In this document: in pieces, positions 1 to 7,460 of the stretch | Position numbering within the stretch: the stretch's first letter is position 1 | Layout of the letters: the number at the start of each line of letters is the position of its first letter | Assembly (NCBI RefSeq): GCF_026965535.1 | Contig: NZ_CP114039.1 | Location: 6,324,001 to 6,388,000, forward strand | Reading direction: 5' to 3' | DNA from: Corallococcus sp. NCRR | GTDB taxonomy: Bacteria > Myxococcota > Myxococcia > Myxococcales > Myxococcaceae | Length of the DNA stretch: 64,000 nucleotides | Notes under the pieces: model-generated | Seen by the model: the letters and a program-made list of their open reading frames with translations, nothing else | Database searches by the model: none | What the model was told of the DNA's origin: nothing | Translations under genes and position numbers: made by a program

Positions 1-724
1 CGTCGGAGAACTGGCGGTACAGCAGCGCCATGATCTCCGGGTTGGTGCCCACGTCCGGCGCCGGGATGTCGATGTTCGGCCCGATGAGGCTCTTGAGCCG
101 GTACATGAAGCGCAGGGTGATGGCCTCGATCTCCTCGCGGCCGTACTCGCGCGGATCCAGCTGGATGCCGCCCTTGCCGCCGCCGAAGGGCACCTCCGCG
201 ATGGCCGTCTTCCAGGTCATCTCCGCGGCCAGGGCCTTGAAGAGGTCCAGGGACACCTCGCGGTGGTAGCGCAGGCCGCCCTTGTAGGGGCCACGGGCCT
301 GGTTGTGCTGGACGCGGTAGGCCTTGAAGCGCTGCGACTCACCGGGGACCAGCTGGTACACCAGCCCGTCCGGCAGCCGCAGGTGGCCGTGGCGGATGGC
401 CACGTCCGAGCCCAGCAGGGCGCGGCCGTTCAGGATGATGTTGCCGTTGGCCAGGCGCTCCAGGCCTTCGGGGTTGCGCACCTGGGTGACATTCAGGTCG
501 GCGAAGGACTTCGCCCCCTCGGCGGACAGCGGCACGAGCCGGTCCTTGAGCTTCGCGGTGACGTAGAAGATGTGCTCGTAGTCGGGCTCTTCGAGCTCCA
601 GACGCACCCGCTTGTCCAGGCCGATGAGATCCGCCGCGAAGTGGAAGATCTCCATCGCCTCCGTGTAGATGGTGCGCTTGGGCGTAGGGGCCGGGGCGCG
701 CATGAAAGTCTCTTCGCTGGCCAT
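1..724 (-). CDS. Glu/Leu/Phe/Val dehydrogenase (glutamate dehydrogenase), 5' part
   Basis: This is the N-terminal 241 codons of a glutamate dehydrogenase-family enzyme, which interconverts glutamate with 2-oxoglutarate and ammonia using NAD(P). The gene runs off the left edge, so the Rossmann cofactor domain is missing from view. The visible part is the substrate-binding domain. It has the conserved lysine motif GPYKGGLRYH near residue 146 and the catalytic-lysine motif PFGGGKGG about 30 residues later, followed by the GPNIDIPAPDVGT stretch typical of the family. I place the start at 724 because an AAGGAG Shine-Dalgarno lies just upstream of that ATG. The gene stands alone, divergent from the tRNA, and is preceded by a 7-bp inverted repeat at 832-852. 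Family assignment is secure; coenzyme preference cannot be judged. Confidence 0.93.
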   Translation of the reverse strand, partial: MASEETFMRAPAPTPKRTIYTEAMEIFHFAADLIGLDKRVRLELEEPDYEHIFYVTAKLKDRLVPLSAEGAKSFADLNVTQVRNPEGLERLANGNIILNGRALLGSDVAIRHGHLRLPDGLVYQLVPGESQRFKAYRVQHNQARGPYKGGLRYHREVSLDLFKALAAEMTWKTAIAEVPFGGGKGGIQLDPREYGREEIEAITLRFMYRLKSLIGPNIDIPAPDVGTNPEIMALLYRQFSD

Positions 725-831
725 GATGGAACGTGCTCCTTGAGGGCCCACCCGGATGGGGGCCACTGGGGAAAGCGGCGCCCTTATGAGCACAGGCGCC
801 ACGGGGATTCAACCAGTCTGGCGCCGGGCCA

Positions 832-852
832 TTTCTCCAAATTAGGGAGAAA
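832..852. promoter_or_regulatory. Inverted repeat upstream of the glutamate dehydrogenase gene
   Basis: Perfect 7-bp arms TTTCTCC and GGAGAAA flank an AT-rich 7-base spacer, about 108 bases upstream of the dehydrogenase start codon. An AT-rich dyad is conspicuous in this GC-rich sequence. It could be a repressor or activator operator, or overlap a promoter. No protein can be assigned. The rest of 725-1021 shows nothing else I can support. Confidence 0.35.
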
Positions 853-1021
853 AGTCGCGGGCTTAGCCGACGCGGTGTGTCACCTCAACGGATGCGCCGT
901 GTCATCCATGTCAGGGCTTCTGGGGGGTAGAAGCGGGCGTGGAGGCGGGGCCTTGAAAAACCCCGGAGAAACTCCTTGCCGGGTCCGAATGCGGATGGTA
1001 CTTACGCGCCGCCTTCGGTGC

Positions 1022-1097
<76 letters not shown>

Positions 1098-1102
1098 AGA
1101 AG

Positions 1103-1139
1103 AAAAAGGCCGGTTGCCCCTGTGGCAGCCGGCCTTTTT
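1103..1139. terminator. Bidirectional Rho-independent terminator
   Basis: A 16-bp stem (AAAAAGGCCGG... against ...CCGGCCTTTTT, one G-T mismatch) with a short loop has A/T runs on both sides. It lies between the tRNA gene (plus strand) and the stop codon of the histidine kinase gene (minus strand, ending 1146), so it can serve both transcripts. Confidence 0.85.
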
Positions 1140-1145
1140 CGTTTT

Positions 1146-3512
1146 TCAGGCGCTCGCGGCGGTGGAGTTCAACGCCGGAGACGTGAGGCGCGCACGCTCC
1201 GGCACGTGGATGCAGAAGCAGGTGCGCTCCTCCGTCCGCTCCAGGCTGATGCGCCACCCCAGGCTGCTCACCAGCCGTTGGGTGATGGCCAGCCCCAGCC
1301 CGGAGCCGCCCTCCTTGGTCGTCACCCACGGATTCCAGATGCTGTCGCGCAGCGGCTCGGGCACTCCAGGCCCTGAGTCCCAGCAGTTCAACTGGATGCC
1401 CCCGTCCGCCAGCGAGGCGCTCACGCCGAGACGCCCCCCGGGGTCCGCCGCCTGCGCCCCGTTGCGCAGCAGGTTGGCGAACACCTGGAGCACCATGTCC
1501 GGATCCGCCAGCACCACCAGGTCGTCCGGCACCTCCACGGACACGGAGAGCCGCTTTTCCTCCACGGGCTCGCGGATCAACTCCAGCGCGCGCTTGAGCG
1601 GACCCACCAGCGCCACCGACGCGAGCTGTGGCGCGGGAGACTTCAGCTTGCGCAGCGTGACGAGCATCCGCTCCAGCCGCGCCACCTCCTCGCTGCCAAT
1701 CTCCACGTCCTGGGGCTCCAACGTGTGGCCCTTGCCGCTGCGCTTGAGCAGGTAGCGGAAGAAGTTCAGCGGATAGGCGATCTCGTGTGAGAGCTCGGCG
1801 CCCAACAGGCCGAGCGTGAACCGTTTCTCGTCGCGCGTGGCCTCCACGTCACTGCGCCGCAGGGCCTCCAGCTCCTTCAGCGCTTCGGCGTGGTGCAGCG
1901 ACACCGCGCCCAGGCTCGCGATGGTGGCCAGCAGCGTGAGGTCCTCGCTGGTGTAGAGGGCGGCCTGGTGCTTGGGGGGCAGCAGCAGCACGCCGCGCAG
2001 CCGCCCCAGGGAACGCATGGGCACCACGAGCAGTCGCTGCCACGGCGTCTCCAACGTCCACACGTGCTGGCCCGTGTTGAGCCGCTCCAGCGCGTCCTCG
2101 GGGAGGTGGGGGACCGACGTCAGCTCTCGCGCCTCCAGCACGCGCACGGGGCCGCTGGTGGGCAACCAGCGGGACACGACCGCCTCCACGGCCTGACGGA
2201 TGGCGGGCAATTCGTGGAGGCTGGAGAGTTGGTCGCTGAGTTGCTCGATGCTGGGGCGGAATTGAGACGCGGCGGGGAAGAACAGCCACAGCGTCAAGCG
2301 GTTGCAGGCCATGAGCCCGCCCACCAGCACGGGGACGGAGAGCAGCGTGGGGAGCCATGTCTCTACGCCCTCGCGCACCAGCAGCCGAAGCGCGAGCCAT
2401 GCGAGGAGTGCGCCACCCAGCGAGGCCAATGCGATGGGCCCGGCTAGCAGCCGGCGCGACAGCACCACGTCCGTCTCCAGGATGTTGTGGCGTACCAGTG
2501 CGAAGCCGATGGACAGCGGCAGCAGCGGAATGACGAAGGGCACGAACAGGTGCACCACGCCGCTGCCGGACGCGAGCGCCACGAAGAAGCCTACGGCCAG
2601 CGTCGCGGGCGCGGCGGCCAGTCCCCAGGCGGCGGACAGCAGCTCGGCCCGCTCGCGCCCGCTGCCCCGGCCCAGGCGCAGCACGATGGAGAGCAGCAGC
2701 ACGGCCATGCTGGCCGGGACGCCCTGTCCCACCACCTGGCGCGTGGTGGACGCGTCATGTCCCAGCCATGGCGCGACCACCATCCACACCGCGGCACCCA
2801 CGCCCCAAAACGTCACCACCAGCAGCACCGTGCGCAGCACCACGCGCCCGCGCTTCGGGGGCTCTGGGAAGGCATAGGCCAGCCACAGAAATCCCAGGTC
2901 GAAGCCCACGCCGCCCAGGGAGAAGGCCGCGGGGAGCTCCGCCGTCGTGTGGTAGTCGTAGAACGTCAGGAATAGCAGGTACGCGCCCACCGTCCACGCG
3001 GCGTAGGCGCGTGCGCCCGGGCGGTGTCCCGCCATCATCAGCACCACGCCGCCTGTCCAGAGGAGGAAGAGCGCCACCACGGCGTAGAAGCCGAAGAAGA
3101 AGCCCACCTCGTTGGTGCCCAGCTTCAGCAGGGGGCGTTGTACTTCGCGCGGTCCTTCTGATGTGGCGAAGGTGAGCCGTGCTTCCGTGGCCCCGTCTCG
3201 CGCGAGAGCGGCCATGCGCGCGGCGGCGGCCTGGGACGGGAAGGGCAGATCGCGCGGCAATGACTGGCCTGCGATGGCGACGAGCCGGTCGGGATACTTG
3301 AGCGGCAGTTCCTCCTGTGCCCAGGACGGCATGGAGACGTTGGAAAAGTCCGCGTACGGATCCACGAAGAGCCCGGGGAAGGGCGCTCCCAAACTGCGCC
3401 ATGCATTCACCGCGGCCGCGGCGGCCACTGCCAGCAGCAGGGCCACCGCGGTCACGACGAGCCACGTCACGGGCCTGGATTGGCGCCAGGGGACGCTGCC
3501 GGAGAAGGGCAT
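1146..3512 (-). CDS. Multi-pass membrane sensor histidine kinase with GAF-like domain
   Basis: A 788-residue sensor kinase. An N-terminal membrane anchor (about 17-38) is followed by an extracytoplasmic stretch of about 100 residues. Seven or so hydrophobic segments between about 135 and 400 follow, then a GAF-like cytoplasmic region (about 420-545). The kinase core has the phosphoacceptor motif AELSHEIAYPLNFF with His576, an N box (VLQVFANLLRNGAQA), G1 (DSGPGVP) and G2 (GGSGLGLAI). The phosphoacceptor is preceded by a short coiled coil. The start is 9 bases after the subtilase stop, so it is the last gene of the four-gene minus-strand operon. No receiver gene is on its own strand. The REC-AAA-Fis activator at 7461, encoded divergently at the other end of the operon, is the obvious partner (inference). 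Confidence 0.9.
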   Translation of the reverse strand: MPFSGSVPWRQSRPVTWLVVTAVALLLAVAAAAAVNAWRSLGAPFPGLFVDPYADFSNVSMPSWAQEELPLKYPDRLVAIAGQSLPRDLPFPSQAAAARMAALARDGATEARLTFATSEGPREVQRPLLKLGTNEVGFFFGFYAVVALFLLWTGGVVLMMAGHRPGARAYAAWTVGAYLLFLTFYDYHTTAELPAAFSLGGVGFDLGFLWLAYAFPEPPKRGRVVLRTVLLVVTFWGVGAAVWMVVAPWLGHDASTTRQVVGQGVPASMAVLLLSIVLRLGRGSGRERAELLSAAWGLAAAPATLAVGFFVALASGSGVVHLFVPFVIPLLPLSIGFALVRHNILETDVVLSRRLLAGPIALASLGGALLAWLALRLLVREGVETWLPTLLSVPVLVGGLMACNRLTLWLFFPAASQFRPSIEQLSDQLSSLHELPAIRQAVEAVVSRWLPTSGPVRVLEARELTSVPHLPEDALERLNTGQHVWTLETPWQRLLVVPMRSLGRLRGVLLLPPKHQAALYTSEDLTLLATIASLGAVSLHHAEALKELEALRRSDVEATRDEKRFTLGLLGAELSHEIAYPLNFFRYLLKRSGKGHTLEPQDVEIGSEEVARLERMLVTLRKLKSPAPQLASVALVGPLKRALELIREPVEEKRLSVSVEVPDDLVVLADPDMVLQVFANLLRNGAQAADPGGRLGVSASLADGGIQLNCWDSGPGVPEPLRDSIWNPWVTTKEGGSGLGLAITQRLVSSLGWRISLERTEERTCFCIHVPERARLTSPALNSTAASA

Positions 3513-3521
3513 TGCTTCAGG

Positions 3522-5522
3522 CTACCCCAGCCTCTCTTTGGGGGTGTCGTGGGTCTGCGGCGCCACCAGGTCGTTGCCTCGGGGAAAGGAGGGCATCCAC
3601 CGAAGTTCGAACGCCCCCTTGTTGAAGGCGAACAGGAACCGCTGGAGCTGGCCACCAGATACCTCGCGCAGTGCCGTCTCCATCATGCTCACCCACGGGA
3701 GGAGTTCCTTGGCCTCTCGCTGGAAGGCCGGAGACTCCAACTCCGCGCGCAACGCGTCCAGCATGTAGTGTGTGCGCCACAGGAGGGCTCCATGATCTCG
3801 CAAGCCTTCTCTGTCCAGCAGATCTCCATCCGTCGTCCACAAGGCCATCAGGTGCCGGGCCAGCCACATGATGGCCTCCCTCCACCGCCAGGAGTGGAGC
3901 ACGAGGCGAGCCAGTGAGCCGCGCACCTGGAGATAGGCGTCCAGCACCACTTGCCATGGGGTTGGGAAGTCGGCGTGCTTCTCCTCTGTCCATCCGAGCC
4001 ACGCGAGCGCGCGCAGCATCGCAGGGTCGGATTCGGCCACGCCCCGGGTCGGAATGGGGCCGGGGCGGGGGCGGGTGAGCAGCAGGGCGGCGCAGACCGG
4101 GTCCGTGGCAGCCAGCGCGGCGGCCAGCGCGTTGACGCGCCCGGCGCCCAGCTTCAGGTTGTGGCCCAGCCGATCCCACTCGTTGAAGCCCTCGGACGCG
4201 GGGCCCGGCCCTCCGTCCACGACAGGTGGGAGGTCCGCCGTCCACTGGAGAAGTGCGCGGACCTCGTCCGCGTCGAGCCATGGCGCCTGGCGCAGCACCA
4301 CCGCAGCCACCCCCGCGACGAGCGCTGAAGCGATGCTCGTATCATCCGCGAGCCGTTCCTGCAGCATGCCGAGCCGGTACAACTCTCCCGGGGCACTGAG
4401 CGTCACCGAGGGCCCGAACCTGCCGATGGGACCGGTCCATGTTCCGTCGAAGCGCCTGTACCACCGCCCTGCGGTATCCGTGGCGGTGACGGCCATGACC
4501 CAAGGCTGCGCATGCAACTCGTCCGCGCCCATGGCATAGGACATGGGGCCTACATGGGACATGGCGTCCCCTTGGTCGTGGTTCCAGGAAGTGTCCCCTG
4601 TGGCGCAGATGATGGGGACACCCTTGCCGTCGCGGCCGACGCGCCGGGCCTCGCGAAGCACCGCATGGAGGTAGCGCGGCGTGCCCCAGAGCCCATCCCC
4701 CATGGGAATGAGCACGACGTCAGCCTTCCAATCCTGGATGGCATGGGCCAGCGTAAGAGCCACGTCCGCGGGGGCGATCCATGAGCTGTGGACGTCCGCC
4801 TCATGCGGGACCATGCGGTACAGGCCCAGTTCCACGCCTTCGCCCAGGGCCTCCTGGAGGGCCACTGCCATCCGCGTCCCGTGGTGTTCCATGGCGGGGG
4901 AGAGCGTGATTCGCGGTGGGGGAGGCCGCTCCAGCCCGTGGAAGTCAGGTGCCGGGTAACCCTGGTCGGGCGGGATGCCCGCGAAGGATTCATCGAGGAT
5001 GGCCACGCGTACCTTCCCGGGCATGCCCTTCTGGAGCGCACGCACCTGGGACAGCCCGATGAGTTCCAGCGCGGAGACGAACAGCTCCGGCTCGTGCTGC
5101 AAGACGGCCGGGGGGGGCTTGGGAGGGACCTTCGTCTCCTCCAGGAGGAGGTCCCGGGGAGCGCCCATCGCCTTCAACTTACCCTGTTGCTGCAGAAGGA
5201 AGTCGGACGTGCAGACCTCGTCATCAATGCCGACGCGCACGTCTACACCAGCGCGGGCCAGGAGTTGCGACTGCCGGCCTCGCCGGGCGCACAACACCGG
5301 CTCGGCGGACACCAGCGAGGCATTGTCGGCATCCGGCACCTCGTGACGCTCCAGGACGTAGAGCGTCAGCGAACCCAGAGTGGCCGCCGGCTCTTTGCCT
5401 TCAAGCGGGGAGCCACGCCAGACGACCAGGACCTTGTCCCCGTACTTCTCCAGGAGTCCCGGCGGGATGCGCATCTCATCCATGACGAGCTTGCGTGCAT
5501 ATCCAATGTGTCGGGCCGTCAT
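3522..5522 (-). CDS. Divergent subtilisin-like (S8 family) protein
   Basis: A 666-residue protein with a degenerate subtilase core in its middle third. Asp177 lies in RVAILDESF, His214 in EHHGTRMA and Ser396 in DDTSIASALVAG, which gives the Asp-His-Ser order of the S8 family. The motifs deviate: the usual GTS-M-A-P serine motif reads DTSIASA, and the oxyanion-hole Asn region reads CATGDTSWNHD. Activity is therefore uncertain. About 170 residues before and 240 after the core match nothing I recognise. No signal peptide is visible, so it may act in the cytoplasm. The ATG at 5522 overlaps the upstream stop as ATGA, with GGAGGAGG just before it, so the two genes are translationally coupled. A longer in-frame start at 5552 is less likely. 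Confidence 0.75.
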   Translation of the reverse strand: MTARHIGYARKLVMDEMRIPPGLLEKYGDKVLVVWRGSPLEGKEPAATLGSLTLYVLERHEVPDADNASLVSAEPVLCARRGRQSQLLARAGVDVRVGIDDEVCTSDFLLQQQGKLKAMGAPRDLLLEETKVPPKPPPAVLQHEPELFVSALELIGLSQVRALQKGMPGKVRVAILDESFAGIPPDQGYPAPDFHGLERPPPPRITLSPAMEHHGTRMAVALQEALGEGVELGLYRMVPHEADVHSSWIAPADVALTLAHAIQDWKADVVLIPMGDGLWGTPRYLHAVLREARRVGRDGKGVPIICATGDTSWNHDQGDAMSHVGPMSYAMGADELHAQPWVMAVTATDTAGRWYRRFDGTWTGPIGRFGPSVTLSAPGELYRLGMLQERLADDTSIASALVAGVAAVVLRQAPWLDADEVRALLQWTADLPPVVDGGPGPASEGFNEWDRLGHNLKLGAGRVNALAAALAATDPVCAALLLTRPRPGPIPTRGVAESDPAMLRALAWLGWTEEKHADFPTPWQVVLDAYLQVRGSLARLVLHSWRWREAIMWLARHLMALWTTDGDLLDREGLRDHGALLWRTHYMLDALRAELESPAFQREAKELLPWVSMMETALREVSGGQLQRFLFAFNKGAFELRWMPSFPRGNDLVAPQTHDTPKERLG

Positions 5523-6412
5523 AGGACCTCCTCCGCGATGGAGGCGAGCCAACGGCCCGCTTCCTCGTTATGGGCGGGGACGCCGTCCGGTTGGATTCCC
5601 CCCACCAACTGGGCGAATCCCCGCATCCAGGTGGACAGCCGTACCAGGCGGGCCTGCTCCGCCAGGGTGATCGCTGACTCCATGAGGAAGGGCAGCGCTC
5701 GAACCAGCGCACCCTCCGGCAACCCCAGCACCGCCGGGATGCTGGTGCCCCGCGTCCGCTCGTCCTCCTCGCAGTCCAGGGCATCGTCCAGACACTGCAG
5801 CGCGAAGCAGAACCGGTCGTAGCTGCGCTCGAGCAGGGCGGCGCGTTCGGGCTGTCCTGCGTGCCGCAGAAGGCATACCGCCGCGGTGCCGCCCCACCGC
5901 AATTTCTCGCGCGTCTGCACGGCGTAGGTGGCCACGTCCATCCGCCGCAGCGCCATCGTCTTCAACTCCAGCGCGGTGCCCCTGCGCAGCGAGACCAGGG
6001 CTTGCGCCAACGCCTGACGCGCAAGCCGCCGGTTGTCGAGTGCCGCCGTGAGCTCGTGCTCCCACGAGCGCAGGAAGACCCCGCGGTACACCAACATGCC
6101 CACGTCCGGTGCGACCTGCCGATCCACCAGCCGGTCGGCGATGAGTCCATGGATCGCGGCGCAGTGGTGCGCCGCGCGGTAGTGAGCGAGCGCCTCCCTC
6201 GGAACGAGCAGGTGTCCCGGCCGGTCCGGATCCTCCGCCACGTAGCCGGGCAGATCCCGGTTGATGTCGAGCACCCAGAAGTCCTCCCAGCAGCCGTCCT
6301 TCCATCGCGTGAGTCCGAGCCGATAGGGGAGGGTTCCTCCGTACTGGCGGAGGGGCGCTGGGAGGTGTTGGGTCAGGCGCTGGTAGGTGGCATCCATTCC
6401 CTGGGCGTTCAT
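5519..6412 (-). CDS. Prenyl-synthase-like (class I isoprenoid synthase fold) protein
   Basis: A 297-residue, mostly helical protein. Residues around 205-225 (FALQCLDDALDCEEDERTRG) closely resemble the second Asp-rich motif of trans-prenyl diphosphate synthases, and the preceding AVQTREKLRWGGTAA resembles their KTA helix. The region of the first DDxxD motif reads ADRLVD, so one metal-binding Asp appears changed. It could be an active diphosphate-binding enzyme with altered chemistry or a non-catalytic relative. The chosen start gives a 7-base gap to the preceding gene. Its stop overlaps the subtilase start. Sitting with a protease-like protein and a kinase, rather than with other isoprenoid genes, is unusual. 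The fold call is from motifs only. Confidence 0.6.
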   Translation of the reverse strand: MNAQGMDATYQRLTQHLPAPLRQYGGTLPYRLGLTRWKDGCWEDFWVLDINRDLPGYVAEDPDRPGHLLVPREALAHYRAAHHCAAIHGLIADRLVDRQVAPDVGMLVYRGVFLRSWEHELTAALDNRRLARQALAQALVSLRRGTALELKTMALRRMDVATYAVQTREKLRWGGTAAVCLLRHAGQPERAALLERSYDRFCFALQCLDDALDCEEDERTRGTSIPAVLGLPEGALVRALPFLMESAITLAEQARLVRLSTWMRGFAQLVGGIQPDGVPAHNEEAGRWLASIAEEVL

Positions 6413-6419
6413 GGTCGAT

Positions 6420-7154
6420 TCACCAGATGACACCGGGGAAGTGCAGCCAGGCGAGGCTCTTGAACTGGATGCTCTCCGTGTTGATCTCCGCGAGCGCGTC
6501 CACATGCTCCCGATTCCAGGCGCCCTCGGGCGCGTACTGTCGCAGGGTCTCGAGCACCCGCTCGCACTTGCTGGCGTCGTTCCGGTCCGCAGCGTAGTCA
6601 CTCACACGCAGATGCAGATCCTCCACCTGCGCGGTCTGCTTTGACAGCAACTCCGTCCAGAAGTGGAGGACCTGCCGCTTGACGGTGACGCCGTCCTTTT
6701 CGACAGGGGCGATGGGCGCGAACTTGCGGAAGAGCAGGATTTCATTCAGCCCCTGGTTCTGGTCCGAGTTGAATTTGAGTTCTCCCAGGTTCTGGCCATT
6801 CTCGACATTGAACGAGGTGAGGACGGCTGCGGTCTCTTCTGGAGAAGTCTCCAGGGCCCGCCGGAAGCGCACGGCGTTGGCCGGGGTCGTGTCGGAGAAG
6901 ATCGCTTTCAGCACCCGGCGCACAGTGTCGCGGCGATCCATCTCCTCCGAAAGGTTGCTGCTGGGCTTCGGAGGTGGCGCTTCGAGCGCGCGCTTCTGCA
7001 CGGCCTCCAGGAGCTTGGTCCTCGCTCTCGACACCCAGTCGGCGGGGGCCTGAGGCGCGCGCAGATTCTTTGCTCCCTCGTGCGCCGCGAGCCCTTGCGG
7101 CGACCCCTTGTGTGTCTTCTTGGTGCCTTTCAGCCTGTTTTTCTCATCCGTCAT
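6420..7154 (-). CDS. Hypothetical protein, first gene of the subtilase/kinase operon
   Basis: A 244-residue soluble protein that I do not recognise. It begins with a very basic, low-complexity stretch (Lys/Gly-rich, about 1-30). A helical middle rich in Arg and Glu and a C-terminal half with many hydrophobic and acidic residues follow, ending LAWLHFPGVIW. There is no signal peptide, membrane segment or Cys cluster. The ATG at 7154 follows a strong GGGAGGGG Shine-Dalgarno. A -24/-12 element lies at 7196-7210, which would give a leader of about 30 bases. It is co-transcribed with the prenyl-synthase-like, subtilase-like and histidine kinase genes. Function unknown. Confidence 0.75.
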   Translation of the reverse strand: MTDEKNRLKGTKKTHKGSPQGLAAHEGAKNLRAPQAPADWVSRARTKLLEAVQKRALEAPPPKPSSNLSEEMDRRDTVRRVLKAIFSDTTPANAVRFRRALETSPEETAAVLTSFNVENGQNLGELKFNSDQNQGLNEILLFRKFAPIAPVEKDGVTVKRQVLHFWTELLSKQTAQVEDLHLRVSDYAADRNDASKCERVLETLRQYAPEGAWNREHVDALAEINTESIQFKSLAWLHFPGVIW

Positions 7155-7195
7155 GGCGAGTCCCCTCCCTTGGCAGTGCTCGGGGCCTTCCCATG

Positions 7196-7210
7196 GCAAG
7201 GATTGAACCA
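7196..7210 (-). promoter_or_regulatory. Candidate sigma-54 promoter of the minus-strand operon
   Basis: On the minus strand this reads TGGTTC-AATCC-TTGC, with GG and GC exactly ten bases apart as required for a -24/-12 element. The -24 box departs from TGGCAC at two positions. Expected transcription start is near 7184, leaving a 30-base leader that contains the Shine-Dalgarno of the gene starting at 7154. Confidence 0.45.
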
Positions 7211-7308
7211 ACGCCCTGTCTCACGGGGAGCATGGTGGGCCTCTAAGGATGTGAGAGGGGTTGGCCCGCCGCGTCACGCGCGAGACGTCGCTGAAGGGCG
7301 TCGTGAGG

Positions 7309-7326
7309 CTGTCCGTTTCCGACCAG
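7309..7326. promoter_or_regulatory. Activator-binding dyad, copy 1
   Basis: CTGTCC-GTTTCC-GACCAG: arms around a GTTTCC core, with the right half identical to the copy at 10026-10043. It lies about 99 bases beyond the minus-strand -24/-12 element (7196-7210) and 82 before the plus-strand one (7408-7422), suitable for an enhancer-binding protein acting on both. Confidence 0.5.
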
Positions 7327-7339
7327 CGTCACGTGCCGG

Positions 7340-7357
7340 GTGGTCGTTTCCGTCCAC
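7340..7357. promoter_or_regulatory. Activator-binding dyad, copy 2
   Basis: GTGGTC-GTTTCC-GTCCAC, a near-perfect dyad with the same core and spacing as copy 1, centred 31 bases (three helical turns) from it. Tandem phased sites are typical for sigma-54 activators. Confidence 0.55.
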
Positions 7358-7407
7358 CGCTCCGTGTGTAGGAAACCGTGGCCACGTGCGAGGGGGTGAT
7401 GTGACAG

Positions 7408-7422
7408 TGGCACATCGCTTGC
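7408..7422 (+). promoter_or_regulatory. Sigma-54 promoter of the activator gene
   Basis: TGGCAC-ATCGC-TTGC matches the -24/-12 consensus at every defined position. Predicted start is near 7434, with an AGGAG sequence at 7438-7442 and the ATG at 7461. It implies that the activator gene is itself sigma-54 dependent and probably autoregulated. Confidence 0.8.
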
Positions 7423-7460
7423 GGTGTCTTGGACCCCAGGAGTACGAACCCGACCGGCCC

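Noticed and set aside
6663-7460. N-terminal extension of the sigma-54 activator at 7461
   Set aside because: The extension covers the divergent gene and the intergenic promoter region; the receiver domain begins exactly at the ATG at 7461.
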